From NCBI GenBank assembly GCA_940671915.1, contig CALNVZ010003426.1, forward strand, positions 30,388,892-30,452,891: 64,000 nt of DNA, given 5' to 3'. A program made the position numbers and the translations under genes. Origin of the DNA: Paracentrotus lividus. Taxonomy: Eukaryota; Echinodermata; Echinoidea; Camarodonta; Echinidae. The first letter of the stretch is position 1. Every line of letters begins with the position of its first letter. This document shows, piece after piece, positions 30,081 to 40,232 of the stretch. Below the pieces are notes generated by a model. It did no database searches and was not told the DNA's origin. It worked only from the letters and a program-made list of their open reading frames with translations.

Positions 30081-30665
30081 TTACTTACCTCTGATTGCTT
30101 CGATGATTTGTGCAAGCTCGTTGGCGTTCATTGTTTCAATGTCTCTCTTTCCAAAAAGACCAACTTGGTATGGTTGTGGACGAGGAGATCGGATCCGCCA
30201 TCGACCTCTGTTCTCTTCGGCCCTCTTGCCGAACATACCCGTACCGTACCATGCATGAGGACCAGCATCTCTTTTCGGCATACCGGCATCGTTCCGCTTG
30301 TCGTCCAGGCTGTACATGTCATCGGCGGTTTCGGGGGTTTTCTTGACGGGTCGAAGACGGTCGAGTCCGAGCTCTCCATAGAGTCTACTCAGACGTCGTA
30401 GACCACGAAGGCGATCGTTTTTCGTGCCTCGTTTTTCGTCAATGTCTTTGCCGTCACCGGCTTCGTTGTAAAACGCATTTTGGGGGCCTTGAAGGGATTG
30501 GGGTACAGGGTTTTCGACACCAGCTGCCCATGTCTGTGGCTCGTATTTCTGTTCTCCAAAGTCATCTCCAGTTAAGGGAGAATATTCTTTAGCACTGGTC
30601 AGTAAAGCAATGCAAAGATACATGAAAACCACGCAACATGCCACCTTTAGTCGGGCCAGCGCCAT
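30081..30665 (-). CDS. Neuropeptide precursor (cholecystokinin-like or L-type SALMFamide-like)
   Basis: The frame encodes a 194-residue secretory preprohormone. Residues 1-25 form a signal peptide: basic start, hydrophobic core VACCVVFMYLCIALLTSA, Ala near the cut. Dibasic sites follow at 78-79, 90-91, 108-109, 123-124 and 131-132, with GKR amidation/cleavage sites at 146-148 and 172-174. These release DAGPHAWYGTGMF-amide (133-145) and a 23-residue peptide (149-171) ending PQPYQVGLF-amide. Both end Y-x-x-G-[ML]-F-amide, close to what I recall of starfish cholecystokinin-type peptides (Y-G-x-G-L-F plus one aromatic). Neither has acidic residues beside the Tyr, so sulfation is uncertain. L-type SALMFamides are the alternative, but their Leu before M-F is a Gly here. 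Peptides like these act as secreted ligands of GPCRs. The ATG has A at -3 and G at +4. The stop at 30081 overlaps a strong donor, AGAG|GTAAGTAAG, so the protein may continue in another exon. The class is uncertain; a neuropeptide precursor is near certain. Confidence 0.9.
   Translation of the reverse strand: MALARLKVACCVVFMYLCIALLTSAKEYSPLTGDDFGEQKYEPQTWAAGVENPVPQSLQGPQNAFYNEAGDGKDIDEKRGTKNDRLRGLRRLSRLYGELGLDRLRPVKKTPETADDMYSLDDKRNDAGMPKRDAGPHAWYGTGMFGKRAEENRGRWRIRSPRPQPYQVGLFGKRDIETMNANELAQIIEAIRGK
30087..30092 (-). promoter_or_regulatory. Probable splice donor at the end of the neuropeptide exon
   Basis: Minus-strand AGAG|GTAAGTAAG matches the GT-AG donor consensus fully. Splicing here would end the exon after the first base of codon 193 (position 30089). 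Reading through instead gives Gly-Lys-stop. Both readings are possible from sequence alone. Confidence 0.65.
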
Positions 30666-31178
30666 ATTGCTAAATCACTTGTTCTTTTTCAATTATCTTA
30701 ACTAGGATACCGTAACCCGTTTTACGCTTCGTTCGCGGTGATCAGTTCTTAATGAATGGCAGGCTGACAGTGCCCAGGTTTTATTACTCCAAATCAGGAA
30801 GTCGTCTGTCTTGCTTCGGCCAATCTCTTTCGGCACTTCTCGGGTCGAGCCGAACGGAAAGGGGTTTCAAGAGCTGGCAGCAAGAACGCACGAACTAGAG
30901 TCAGTCCGTCAAATCGTCACCATCAAGAATAACCAACGTAAGTTCAAAATTAAAATGGATAGTATGTTACTATAGCAACTAGCAATGCGATATGAGCATA
31001 CCTTGTCTGTGCGATGGTGTTATAAAAGTTGAAGAGCTCGGGCGCAAGGGGAGGGGGGGGGGATCCTTCGAATCGGTAAGTTAAGACCAAGCGACAAACA
31101 TACACAAAAAGTTTCACCGGCTGAAACCAGCACTTTCAGCGTTTGGTTGCACGTCTTTATTTCATTAGCCTTACCTCA

Positions 31179-31361
31179 TACGTCACAATGCACAACCGCT
31201 GTATTGACAGAAAGGCGATCATGGGATTGGCTGCCAGCACGTCATCGCTTAGCCAATTAGGAGAAGACCCTAAACGCATGCGCACTTACCCAATCTACAT
31301 CAGCTTCCCACGCATATTATAGACACCTCAACTTACAAGAATGATACGAAATTCTACGTCA
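31179..31361. promoter_or_regulatory. Cluster of ACGTCA (CRE-half) motifs upstream of the neuropeptide gene
   Basis: TACGTCA occurs at 31179-31185 and 31355-31361, and ACGTCA at 31239-31244. CCAAT-type boxes sit at 31225-31230 (ATTGGC) and 31252-31257 (GCCAAT). The cluster is about 510-700 bp upstream of the start codon. ACGTCA is the core of CREB/ATF sites and neuropeptide genes often use them. No TATA box is evident on the minus strand, so assignment as promoter is inference. Confidence 0.3.
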
Positions 31362-31647
31362 CACCATTTTCATTTATCTCAAAGTTTTTGCGTGGTGTTT
31401 TCCACTACCGTATATTCAATTTACTGTTAAAGCAGTTAACCCCCATAAATAGATATTATTTTAGGGTATTTTATTCAATAAAAGAAGACATTTTTGTAAA
31501 CTTATTGATCTATTTTAACGACTAACATATGAAATATTATTAGGTTTTATTAAATGCTATTTCTGACCGATCATCTAACATTACACCTTGCAGGAATATT
31601 TTCTTTTCTTCTCGTGTATGATGTTGTACAGCTCTAGGAGCAGATCA

Positions 31648-31786
31648 GGGGAGCATTTCATCAAAGGACTTGTCGGACGTTTCATCCGACAAACTGTTAT
31701 AAGCTACTGAAATGCTTGCATCCGATTGGCTGAGAGTAAATTTGTCGGATAAAACGTCCGACAAGTCCTTTGATGAAATGCTCCCC
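31648..31786. mobile_element. Palindromic MITE, copy 2 of 3
   Basis: A 139-bp near-palindrome, the same length as the copy at 11798-11936. It starts GGGGAGCATTTCATCAAAGG and ends CCTTTGATGAAATGCTCCCC. Compared with copy 1, both ends carry matching changes (GGGGAG against CTCCCC), so the terminal repeats have stayed symmetrical. It is non-coding. Confidence 0.88.
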
Positions 31787-31864
31787 AGGGCACCAGGTAT
31801 ACGACCGGTAATGTCGCAGCGACGCATAATGTCACATCAATGCATTATATACATCGGGAACCAA

Positions 31865-32115
31865 CCTATGACGTCACCATCAGAAAAGGATTCGAACCTC
31901 AGTCCGATTCTTATCAGTTTGTAGGCCTATTTAGAAAAAATAACTAAAATAATTTGAATTTATTGCATTGTGGAAAAAGAAAATTAGCCTCCAAACTGAT
32001 GCGGAACGGACCGAGATTTGAATCCTAGTCCCGTCTTTCGGATGGTGAGGTCAAAGGTTTGCCCCAGACCGAAATAATGCGTCGTAAAAGGGCATCATAC
32101 ACCGTACAAGGTAGA
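31865..32115. repeat. Possible SINE-like remnant
   Basis: Contains GGATTCGAACC at about 31889 (a tRNA-type B box on the minus strand) and, further on, ATTTGAATCC followed by CCCGTCTTTCGGATGG, a phrase reminiscent of SINE-type repeats in other animals. No complete tRNA cloverleaf can be drawn, so I do not call a tRNA gene. Confidence 0.3.
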
Positions 32116-34000
32116 GTTCAATGTATTTCCTGGAGGCTTTGTCATTGCACTACCATTAGCACTTTGGCACAACCCTGAATCCAAACATTTTTAATACAAC
32201 CTTGTTTTTTAATACTTTTGTTTTTAGAGGTTGTGACAATGATAAAATGATTATGATGTAGTTCTTATATAATTTATGATTCATTACTTTTTATAGTAGT
32301 GTGTAATAAAACCCTTTAATTATTTGGTACTAATGGAAGGACTTAATTTAGAGTTGCGTAACAAAATAAATCATGAAGAAGTATGCAGTCAGCTCAAACA
32401 ATTATTTGATTTACCAAGTGAGAGAGTGGAAACGTAACTTTTAATTCTACAGCTTGTGATTAAACAAAAAATAACTCTATCGTAGAAACCATTTGCATAT
32501 AGCAGTGAGGGTATTCAAAGGGTTATAAAACCGAGGAAGTCGATTCAGGATTTGGGCGTGGGACCCCCCCCCCCACCCCCCTCCCCTTTCAAAAATATGC
32601 AACAGAAAAATAGACCGTATAAGACATATTCAATTGTGTGGGGACACCCTTTAAGTTAAAAAAGGGATCTCATAGCTTGCACCCCATATCAATTCGAAAA
32701 AGATTCGAAAATCTTTTAAAAAAAACTTCTTTAGTAGAAAATAAAATGAAAAATTATTGTGAGCTTTCAAATTATGTTCATGCTATTTCATTCCCTTATA
32801 CATGCAGTTATAATATGATAGAATATAGCTGAAATGTTTAGGCCAATCATAATGAAGTCATAAACAAAATGTAGTCGTATGCATTGATTTCTGTGTGCAA
32901 TGCATGCAGGTGATACTCGGCATAATCGAGTTCATTCTTTATCATTTTGGTGATTCCAAAACCGCATATGATGCACCAATAATTATTATTATGTGAATTG
33001 TAATTATCCTAATTCTTCGAAAAATACTGAGCAGGGTTCTTCGATGGTATGCTTAATAAAAATTCAATCTTACTACTAAAACAGGAGTTTTCAATTTACT
33101 GTTTGCATGCCGCTGTATTTTCAAATGCAAACAAAGGTCGACAAAGGTACAGATTTTCCCTTTTATTTCTCAGACTTACATGTATATAAACTAGAGTTGC
33201 GTAAAAGCTGGAAATTCGTCTGCAGTCACAATACAAGCAGTATAGTTGTTTTTCCAATCCTTTCTGAACAGGATTGTTATGACAGTATTGCGTAATAAGG
33301 ACTATTAGGTAGACATGTAAACATGACACTCGAACAGTTAACGTCTTACTGAAATAATGTAATAAAGAGGGGAAATGCGATAAAACAAAACAAAACAAAA
33401 TGATGGCTATCAAAATGACAAAAGAAAGTGCGTTTCTCGATAAATAATGTGGATCCATAAAATACTTTCCCCTAATGAAGGGCATTGTCAGTAAACATCT
33501 TCAACTCACAATATTGAATTCAGAACCATCAACAAAATTACATCAGAAAAGCTTAAGATTGTTACAACCATCGCTTGATAGACAGACAATTAATACGTTT
33601 ATGGATGATTAATTATCAGACAAATGAAAGGGGGAAATCCCGGTGTTTGAATATGTTAAAGTCGATTTCCAGTTATGGTTCAGAAAATGAAAACTTATTG
33701 CCGGATATGTCATAGTCCAATAAACATTTATACAGCGCTTAATGGAACGTTCACATAATGTTTGTAATATTTCGAAATACTAGTATAGTGTTTGTGAATT
33801 GAATACGGGTATAAATAATTAAATACATTAATTGGCCGGTCATGAATTATTCTTCAAGTTTTTACGTTAATTCGTCAACATGTTTTTCTTCTTTCTGAAT
33901 TCAATGCCTTTTATGTTTTGTAAAATAATAATGTTTACGTTTATGGCTAAAAATAGCGGTGCATCATAGTAAGGTATTTTTGTTTTATAAACAGCCCCTC
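32116..34000. other. Intergenic AT-rich DNA, no gene seen
   Basis: Includes a C-rich run at about 32563-32586. An open frame at 33096-33485 (-) of 129 codons is Phe/Leu/Cys-rich, has no recognisable domain and no splice context; I treat it as chance. Confidence 0.5.
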
Positions 34001-34051
34001 TCTCTCTCTCTCTCTCCTCTCCTCTCTCTCTCTCTCCCCCCCCCCCCTCTT

Positions 34052-34104
<53 letters not shown>
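34001..34104. repeat. (CT)n microsatellite with C-run
   Basis: About 100 bases of CT dinucleotide repeat interrupted by CCTCT units and a run of about 11 C near 34037-34047. Confidence 0.97.
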
Positions 34105-34107
<3 letters not shown>

Positions 34108-34566
34108 GTGTATCAAATAATTTTCCTACCCATCATGCATCGTTCGTTATGCATGTAATTAGCAATACGTCAATTCAAATAGCAAATTATCTCTAATTTC
34201 TGGACCGCACCATCCTAACGTTAAAAAAAAAATGTTCAATAAGTAACAGTATGTTCATATCTACGGATGATAAGATTAACCAATCCATTCGATCATAATT
34301 CTAATCTTTGTTATAAGCGCATTCTCCCTGAAAAGAATATGGTTTGTCATGTCATTGTAATCCCGTTTTTGAAAGGAGTTTACCTCATCGTTTTACCTCA
34401 CTTGGGTCGAATGTGACAAATGTGATCCCGCACAAATAGTTGGACGACGTATCCCCGAGTTACTGTTCAGGTAAAGAATACAGGAGGAGATGGGAGTGGT
34501 CCTGTAGGGTAAGTAGATAGGATGGGGCAAACAAAATGACAACGAAAATGCTATTGCACCGTTTTC

Positions 34567-34740
34567 TATAAGACGAATTGGCAATTAGACAAAGTGGTCA
34601 TTAGACCAAATGAGAATCAGACCAAGTGTGTATTTGACCAAATTTTTAGTAGACCAAATGGGTCTAGCCGGAGCGGTATTAGACAATCAGAGAATTAGAT
34701 AAACTGCTGTTAGATGGACATAAACCATCTTAACCCAGAG
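34567..34740. repeat. TTAGACCAA repeat, copy 2
   Basis: Contains ATTAGACCAAATG, CAGACCAAGTG, GTAGACCAAATGGGTCTAG and related words at short intervals, all on the plus strand, and the phrase CTGCTGTTAGA that is also present in the copy at 15541-15865. Confidence 0.8.
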
Positions 34741-35569
34741 AACATGAATCTGTGAATAACGCTGACTATTGTCTTCATGGCTTTCCCAATTATTGACCGT
34801 TTAATGCATTTTCGAATTAAATTATCCATTTATAAAATAGCCTCTTTGCATGCATTTTCCTTTATAAAATAACCACAGCCATGGCTAAATCCTATCATCT
34901 TATTCAATCGATGATTTCACGTGACAATATAATTTCCGCTCTTTTTGAGAACTTATCTGTCTCAAACTGTTCTGTTGTTGCAAATTTGCCTTTCCTTTTG
35001 GCTATGATTTAGGATTATTTTTTAATAATAAGCTTATTTTTTTTATTACTAGCTTCTGGAAAGTAAGTGCCATTCATTAAGTAATCACTAATAAACACAA
35101 TCAAATATTGAGCCTCTTGTTCTGGAGTATTGCATGCCACTCGTTTGAGCCTCTTGATGTAGTAAGCTGGCAAAGGAGTTATGTTTCCTGCAGCTGTAAA
35201 AATTGAACTTTAAAAGTATGCACGCCAATGAAACACGGATGAGAAATATGCAGTTAAATGATTAAAGTAAAATGTTAATTATTATTAATATTTCGGTAGT
35301 ACAATATGCAACATAATATGCATTGTGATCGCGATCGTTGAAGGAAAAATAGCGGAAAACATTATTACCCAACTAACGTATGAAAAATTTAAAACGTTGA
35401 TTTTTGGCAAATAAATCATGCTCGAACACCTCCTAAAAAGACTCGGATAAGTCGAGTAAATAATATAAATGTTAGATGCTTGGTATAGTACATTTTTTAA
35501 ATAGAAGTTTCTTATTTTTACGTGTAGACAATATCTTAAAAAAGCCCAAAAGATCGCAAATTTTGCTCA

Positions 35570-35574
<5 letters not shown>

Positions 35575-35622
<48 letters not shown>

Positions 35623-36180
35623 GAGAGAGAGGGGGGGGGGATGGGGTAGTCGAGGCGTACGTGGCACTTTCATCTTTCACAGTTTGTTGGAAATCTAATA
35701 CAACACAATTTGTGTAACGAAAAAGAGAGCATTTACAGGAAAGGAGACAAAATATACTGAAAAGAATACAAACAAATGAAAGTGGAACATTTAAGAAATG
35801 ATGTTGTTACGGTAACACCCATTCGGTTACATCGGCTTCTCGATCCTATTGAAAAAGAAAAAAAAAGATAAAAAAACATAAAGCATGTTCGAATGGAGTT
35901 AGGTTCTAGATAGGTAGACAGGAAGAATGAGAAAGAAAAAGAGGAAGAGGAGAGATGGTTAGAGAGACGAGGGGAAATTTTTTTGGAAGGTTCAGATAGA
36001 GACGTCAAGATCATGAAGATAGAATAAACAGAGACAGAGAGACAGAGAGGCAGAGTGAAAAGAGAAGATGGTCGGAAAGACACGATAAAGGAAATCGAGG
36101 AAAGGAAATAATAAACAAAAAGAGATAGAGGAAGAAAGAATAAAAGAGTGGGTGCGGAGTGTTTTTGGATAGATGATGAT
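35575..36180. repeat. Long polypurine tract with (GA)n core
   Basis: An almost pure GA repeat at 35575-35640 ends in a G-run. After a normal gap, a strongly purine-rich strand runs from about 35700 to 36180 (AGAGAGA, GAAAGAAA, GGAAAG words). The complement gives a 159-codon Ser/Leu/Phe-rich open frame that is an artefact of this bias. Confidence 0.85.
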
Positions 36181-36966
36181 GAATAACATATTTGGCTAAG
36201 ATGTATGATCATGTTGATAAGATGTCAGGTGTACGCATGTCACAAGCAAAGGTCGTTAGTGAGGAAAGCACTTAATTAACCCGTTTCATGGTGATAATGA
36301 AGATATTACTCAAGATGTGCGTAAATATTATGAAGATAACTATCATTTTCAACTTCATGATCCACTAATTAGAAGCCACCTTTAGAATAAACCACACGTG
36401 TACTTTGTATGCTTTAAAGCCTTCATGGAATACTATACATGTATAGGCCTATTGGACAACTTAAACGAAGAAGTGCAAACTGTATAATTTATATTGAGGT
36501 GCATAATTTTGACTCTTCTATGTAACATTTGTTATTTTTCCACGGTTGTGCACTGGTAAACAGCATTTTTTTGTGTGCATATAATTAGCAAGTTCACCTA
36601 ATTCACTTAAAGTGGAGATTCTAATACGCAACTGCATCAATATGGATATCATCCTATAGCCAATAGGATCATAAAATGCATTCATTTTGGAAGACAAAAA
36701 GCATACAATGCATCAATTTAGGGCCCACAAAATCTTGTTGGCCAAAAATGTCCCCAATGAAACTTTCGTAGTAACACTTGGAAATTATAATCTCTTCCTA
36801 TAGACATGGAATCCCAAGATAAAAAGACCAAAAAAGTTTTAAAAAAATAAAAAAAATGATAAAAAAAACCCCGAAAAAATAAAAAAAAATAAAACGACCT
36901 CCGAAACAAGCAAGCAAACAAAACGAAGTTGCAAAAATACTTCTATACACAAGACAAGCCTTCAGT

Positions 36967-37075
36967 CAGTGGCAGATACATGATTTGAATATAAGCAATA
37001 GGGCGCCAGTACATATAGGGGGGGGCCATCGTCGCCGAAAATGTCACATTTGTATAGTCAATGAGTGTTTTTGCG
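36967..37075. mobile_element. CAGTGGCGG-type MITE, degraded copy
   Basis: Starts CAGTGGCAGATACATGATTT and shares with other copies GGGCGCC, CGCCGAAAATGTC and GTCAATGAGTG in the same order. The right terminal repeat is not visible. Confidence 0.6.
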
Positions 37076-37124
37076 TGCTACCAGTGGAGGGCACTTTTCG
37101 ATGTTTTTTTAAATATTTTTTTTA

Positions 37125-37162
37125 ATATTGACTAAATAAATGAATCTGAATCTGAATCTGAA
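37125..37162 (+). repeat. (GAATCT)n tail, probable LINE 3' end
   Basis: ACTAAATAAATGAATCTGAA continues as repeated GAATCT, a short tandem tail of the kind that ends some non-LTR retrotransposons. No coding part is visible before it. Confidence 0.4.
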
Positions 37163-38527
37163 TTCAAATTATAGGGGATGTCCCCTGCACCCCTGTCTGG
37201 ATATTTAGTGGTGCGTATATTCCACGGTTCAATTGGAAAGCTAAAATATAATCATTTTCAAAGGAAGCAAAAAAGGAAATAGGATACCTTTTAATGATAA
37301 AATATTATGCTCCATTCAAAGTCTACTAAAACTACTACTCCTAAATAGTTAAGGATTGCAACACTGCCGCAACACCGTCCCCAAACCTCATCACCTAACA
37401 ATACATTACATTACATCAAATGACAAGTTTGTGCTCGGTTCAAACTCGGCCACAGGAGTCGATTGTACAGTGTGGCTTATAGTCGATTCACACCAGTGAC
37501 ACCGCCTCCAAACCGACTACTAGATTGCTATTCGTGGTAATGTAATATTTTGTTCGGTTTGATGTCGGTTCGGGGTCGGTTTCACTTGTTTGGCTTGGCT
37601 CTTAAGTATTAGGCCTACGTTTATGTAGAACAACAATCATCAGATAAGGAGATAGGTATAGATATATGAAAGTTTCATGAGGGTGCATTGGTCTATAGGG
37701 AGACTCAGAGCAGATAGCTTATCTTTAGCTAACATCTTGACTTATCTTGACCATCTTGGCTTTACGGATAGAGGTCTGACGTCATGTATCACATGAACAG
37801 CCTCGTCCTTCCCCAGTGACCATTCGGCCACGTGACCGGCGCGTATTTTGTTGTAGGTGGGGAGGGCGGCGGAGCCTATTTATTATTAGCCTATTATTAT
37901 TATTGTTAGCTTTTTATTTTGTATCTTGATAATTATTCAGATTGTATCATATTTTTATGTGCATTTTTAGCGGTTTTAAAATGAATATTTCGCCATAAAA
38001 TGTGGCGAATTATCAATTATTACAATAGGTGTGGCAAATTTGACTGGAGATAATAATACACAAGCTTTGTGTGGAAAAGGATTTGTGTAACACAACTCTA
38101 TTTCCACAGAAGGCTGGAGCTGAACACAATACCTGGAACCCTCAGTCACACGAACAAAATCGACACTCGGCTAACAAAATAAAGAGCACTTTCCAGCATG
38201 CACAAGATTCAACTGTGACTTGAGCATAACTCCATGTACATCGTTGATACATTTCCATAATATGTATCCATGCATGATGTACGACTCGAGTTACATTGAC
38301 TTGTTAGTGGAGAGATCATATTACAACCACCATTGGGCGATGATAGGTTGACCGAGTCGCTGGCGGGGTGGTGATGTGTGGTGAACCATATAATCGAATT
38401 AACAGGAATAGAAAGATGCCGCTCATATTTAACATTATATTTTGTTTTAAAGGGAACATTAAAGGTGTCGGAATAAAGCCTGGGTCGAATTATAATATTA
38501 TTTCCGTCCACCTTTCAGAACCCTTAA

Positions 38528-38655
38528 CAGAGGCGGATCCAGGATTTGGAGAAAAAAAGTAGGGGCGCCGCCGAAATTTTCCGATTTTATTAGACTTCAG
38601 TCAATGAGTGGTTGGTTTGGTTTTCAAATTGTAGTTGGCGTAACTTGTGCCCCTG
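38528..38655. mobile_element. CAGTGGCGG-type MITE, one-ended copy
   Basis: Begins CAGAGGCGGATCCAGGATTT, then has GGGGCGCCGCCGAAATTTTC and CAATGAGTGG, matching the minus strand of the intact copy at 15943-16096. The far terminal repeat is missing. Confidence 0.7.
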
Positions 38656-38678
38656 CTTTGATTACTCGCTGCTGAACG

Positions 38679-38683
<5 letters not shown>

Positions 38684-38745
<62 letters not shown>
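38684..38745. repeat. (CT)n microsatellite
   Basis: About 60 bases of CT dinucleotide repeat with one TTT interruption near the end. Confidence 0.97.
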
Positions 38746-39361
38746 ACCATATCAGTCATGTCAGTATATTAATGATTATTGACAGTCATAATACTGGTCC
38801 ATAAACAAAACATTATTATCGGAAGGTCCTATCCTCCTAACGTTTCAACCTTATAGTTCCTTATATTTTTTCCCCTACCCCCTCCTTTTTTGTAATTGTA
38901 TTACTTCTGTTCACTAATATTCATATATTATGCTTATTCTCTTTCAAACTGAACTTTTTTGCTATATAAGCCATAACGATAGACTACAGTATATACATAC
39001 TATGATAAATTATAGAGCCTTACATAACATCTGTATCACAACACAGGCTGTAAACTGTATGAACGTGGAGATTCAAGGTGTATTTTTGTGTTATAACCAG
39101 ACCTTCTGACAAGTTGTCGAACAAAAAAAAAAAGTCTACGGAATATCCGATCAGCTGTTCTCCTCAACACTTCCTCATTGGAATTTATGTCCTTTTCATG
39201 CTAATGATTACTTCTTGGAATCCATATTCCAAAGCTTTTAATGACTTTGTATGGTTTAATATAAGATAGAAAAGCCAATTTTGAAGTATGGACAGAGAGT
39301 TAGAGATCGTGACATAATATTATAAAACATTTAATAAGGCATATTGGTAAAGCCACAGAGG

Positions 39362-39414
<53 letters not shown>

Positions 39415-40172
39415 TGACAGAAAGACAGACAGATGGATGGTGTAAAACAGAATTGGAAAAATGTACATAGAATAGGAGATAGATTCCGAAAGGGGCAGAA
39501 AAGGATAAGGTAAGACAGAAAAAAGGGAACTGAAGTTAGCAAGAGAGTAGACAATAATTTTGGAACAAAGCTACTGTAAAAGCATGCATAAAGAAAAAGC
39601 CATTGCTTTTAGGCTGAAGGCCTCACGAGTATTTGGAAAACTATAATTGCATTGAAAAATGTGTTTTATTCAATAGTCTAATAAGTCAACAAAAGTAAAA
39701 TGTATACAAAATAATAAGCGTTTCAAAATGCTGGTATTTTAAGGAAAAACATCTTTTATCCTCAATAGCAAAATTACTAACCCATTTTATCATTTTAAAT
39801 CAATTGGCTTACCCAACTTCGAGAAATAGCCTGACTTATAACACTACTTACTACTATAACTCATACGAACGAAGAAGAAGATAATTTTAAATTTCGGACA
39901 TAGTTTTAAAGCGTTTGAAAGAGTGAGGTGTATAGAAGAGAAAGAGAGAGAGAGAGACAGACAGACAGACAAAGAGAGGAGAGAAAGTTTGATAAAGAGG
40001 GAGAGAGAAAGAGAGAAAGAAAGAAAGAAAGAATGAATAAGAGAAAATAGCAAAAAAGTGACAAAATCTTATTTCTTGTTGATCTTAAGAAGATGTGAAA
40101 ACACCACGAAAAACAAGGATTGAAACAGAGACGGGAGAGAGAGAGAGAGAGAGAAAGGGGGAGAAAGGGATG
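39362..40172. repeat. (GA)n tracts and purine-rich strand
   Basis: GA repeats at 39362-39412, 39940-40026 (with CAGA and GAAA units) and 40133-40172, separated by mixed sequence. Minus-strand Ser/Leu open frames here follow from the tracts. Confidence 0.85.
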
Positions 40173-40232
40173 TGGAGAATGGGAGTACAAAGAACGACAA
40201 AATATCTTAGTTCCAATTTCATCTCTTTTCAA

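Noticed and set aside
31886-31910. GGATTCGAACC, complement of a tRNA T-loop
   Set aside because: No acceptor or anticodon stem can be built around it; more likely a SINE-type remnant.
35733-36212. 159-codon open frame on the minus strand
   Set aside because: Complement of a polypurine tract; composition is almost only Ser, Leu, Phe and Ile.
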